A stretch of 64,000 nt of DNA from Pseudomonadales bacterium. Its GTDB lineage: Bacteria; Pseudomonadota; Gammaproteobacteria; Pseudomonadales; Azotimanducaceae. The notes beneath the pieces are model-generated. The model saw only the letters and a program-made list of their open reading frames with translations, ran no database searches and was not told the origin of the DNA. Shown here one piece after another: positions 62,942 through 64,000 of this stretch. The stretch lies in contig JACKNX010000001.1 of NCBI GenBank assembly GCA_024234635.1, positions 434,001 through 498,000 of the forward strand, in the 5' to 3' direction. The position numbers and the translations under genes are program-made. The first letter of the stretch is position 1. Every line of letters starts with the position of its first letter.

Positions 62942-63769
62942 TTAGCGCTTCTGACGCCGACGAACGATCAGACGGTCGGTACGCTTGTTCTTGCGCGTCT
63001 TGTAACCCTTGGTGGGCATGCCCCAGGGCGACACCGGGTGGCGGCCACCCGAGGTCTTGCCTTCGCCACCGCCGTGCGGGTGATCGACAGGGTTCATGGC
63101 CACACCGCGAACAGTGGGACGCACGCCCACCCACCGCTTGGCGCCTGCCTTGCCGATCGAGCGCAGGCTGTGTTCGCTGTTGGATACTTCGCCCAGCGTT
63201 GCCCGGCAATCTACCAGCACGCGGCGCATCTCCCCGGAACGCAGGCGAAGCGTTGCGTAGCTGCCTTCACGAGCTACCAGCTGACAGGAGCCGCCTGCAC
63301 TGCGTACGAGCTGCGCGCCTTTTCCGGGCTTCAGTTCGACACAGTGAATGACGCTTCCCAACGGCACGCTGCGCAGCGGCATGCAGTTTCCGGCACGGAT
63401 GGGTGCACCGGAACCGCTGACGAGCGTATCGCCGGCCTGGACGTCCTTCGGCGCAATGATGTAGCGCCGCTCACCGTCCTTGTACTTCAGAAGCGCAATA
63501 TTGGCAGTACGGTTGGGATCGTATTCCAGGCGCTCGACGGTGGCTGGAATGCCATCCTTGTCACGCTTGAAATCGATGATCCGGTAGTGCTGCTTGTGGC
63601 CACCGCCCTGATGACGGGTGGTGATGCGACCGGAGTTGTTACGACCACCGTTCCGCTTCTGCGGCTCGAGCAGCGGCTTGTAAGGACCGTCCTTGTGGAG
63701 GTCCTTGTTCACCACCTTGACGACGAACCGACGTCCCGGTGAGGTTGGTTTTGCCTTGACGACTGCCAT
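62942..63769 (-). CDS. rplB: Large ribosomal subunit protein uL2
   Basis: Required for subunit association and peptidyl transfer. GRITTRHQGGGHKQHYRIID, RLEYDPNRTANIALLKYKDG and the C-terminal GVAMNPVDHPHGGGEGKTSG with the conserved histidine. Length 275 (273 in E. coli). It starts 10 nt after the rplW stop. Confidence 0.97.
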   Translation of the reverse strand: MAVVKAKPTSPGRRFVVKVVNKDLHKDGPYKPLLEPQKRNGGRNNSGRITTRHQGGGHKQHYRIIDFKRDKDGIPATVERLEYDPNRTANIALLKYKDGERRYIIAPKDVQAGDTLVSGSGAPIRAGNCMPLRSVPLGSVIHCVELKPGKGAQLVRSAGGSCQLVAREGSYATLRLRSGEMRRVLVDCRATLGEVSNSEHSLRSIGKAGAKRWVGVRPTVRGVAMNPVDHPHGGGEGKTSGGRHPVSPWGMPTKGYKTRKNKRTDRLIVRRRQKR

Positions 63770-63779
63770 TGCGCTATTC

Positions 63780-64000
63780 CTAGTCCGTCACCATGAAGTC
63801 GATTTCCTGCCCGTCAGCAACACGGACATACGCCTTCTTCCAATTATTCTTTCGCGACGGGCCACGTGCCGTACGCTTGACCTTGCCCTTGACGTTCGCC
63901 GTGGTGACCCCGGTTACCTTGACCTTGAAGATGGTCTCGATGGCTTCCTTGATCTCCGGCTTGGTCGCGTCGACCGCAACCTTGAACGTGTACTGATTGG
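63780..64000 (-). CDS. rplW: Large ribosomal subunit protein uL23 (5' end outside window)
   Basis: The minus-strand frame entering from the right edge gives 72 complete codons and a TAG at 63780. The visible part, beginning YTFKVAVDATKPEIKEAIET, then VKVTGVTTANVKGKVKRTAR and ending QEIDFMVTD, is the conserved part of L23; about 25 N-terminal residues lie outside. L23 lines the tunnel exit and binds trigger factor and SRP. Confidence 0.93.
   Translation of the reverse strand, partial: NQYTFKVAVDATKPEIKEAIETIFKVKVTGVTTANVKGKVKRTARGPSRKNNWKKAYVRVADGQEIDFMVTD

Overview
The window is chromosomal DNA from a GC-rich Gram-negative bacterium, almost certainly a gammaproteobacterium. The evidence is conserved gene order: proA-nadD-rsfS-rlmH-mrdA-rodA-mltB-rlpA-dacA-ybeD-lipB, hemA-prfA-prmC divergent from lolB, ssb divergent from uvrA, and the S10/spc/alpha ribosomal clusters. 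TonB-dependent receptor, LolB and RlpA genes confirm an outer membrane. I cannot name the genus. No phage, CRISPR array or rRNA was seen.

Layout. 1-4.0 kb: a TonB-dependent receptor (3' end beyond the left edge) divergent from a spinster-type MFS transporter. 4.0-11.2 kb: phosphoglucomutase, a PPOX-family flavoprotein, an enoyl-CoA isomerase-like protein, then a compact run selO-xthA-nudC-methyltransferase. 11.2-22.2 kb: a six-gene glycogen operon on the minus strand (glgB-glgX-glgP-malQ-glgC-glgA) joined by overlaps or 6-nt gaps; Pgm next door interconverts glucose 6-phosphate with the glucose 1-phosphate used by GlgC. 22.3-23.6 kb: a multi-hairpin repeat directly followed by an IS110-family element whose 5' non-coding end is a candidate bridge RNA. 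23.6-31 kb: ychF-pth-rplY, tRNA-Gln(UUG) with a good promoter, lolB, then hemA-prfA-prmC-moeB. 31-41.3 kb: an eleven-gene minus-strand cell-envelope operon running from proA to lipB. 41.3-52 kb: a LON-domain protein, a dienelactone-hydrolase-like protein, uppP, ssb, uvrA, a patatin-like lipase, dapD, a small helical protein and an orphan LysR regulator, with two more copies of the hairpin repeat in the gaps. 52-64 kb: ribosomal protein operons on the minus strand from rplW (5' end beyond the right edge) to rplQ, including secY, rpoA and the 38-codon rpmJ, closed by a strong terminator.

Most of the window is core genome. The least ordinary items are the dispersed structured repeat (three copies, with base-pair-preserving changes), the IS110 element beside copy 1 with its structured leader, a 184-nt gap with three hairpins between rplX and rplE (in E. 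coli the S8 repressor site is here), the apparent absence of ispE and prs from the lolB/tRNA-Gln/rplY locus, a lysine/alanine/proline-rich N-terminal extension on RsfS, and an acidic tail on L17. All alignments and foldings were done by eye.
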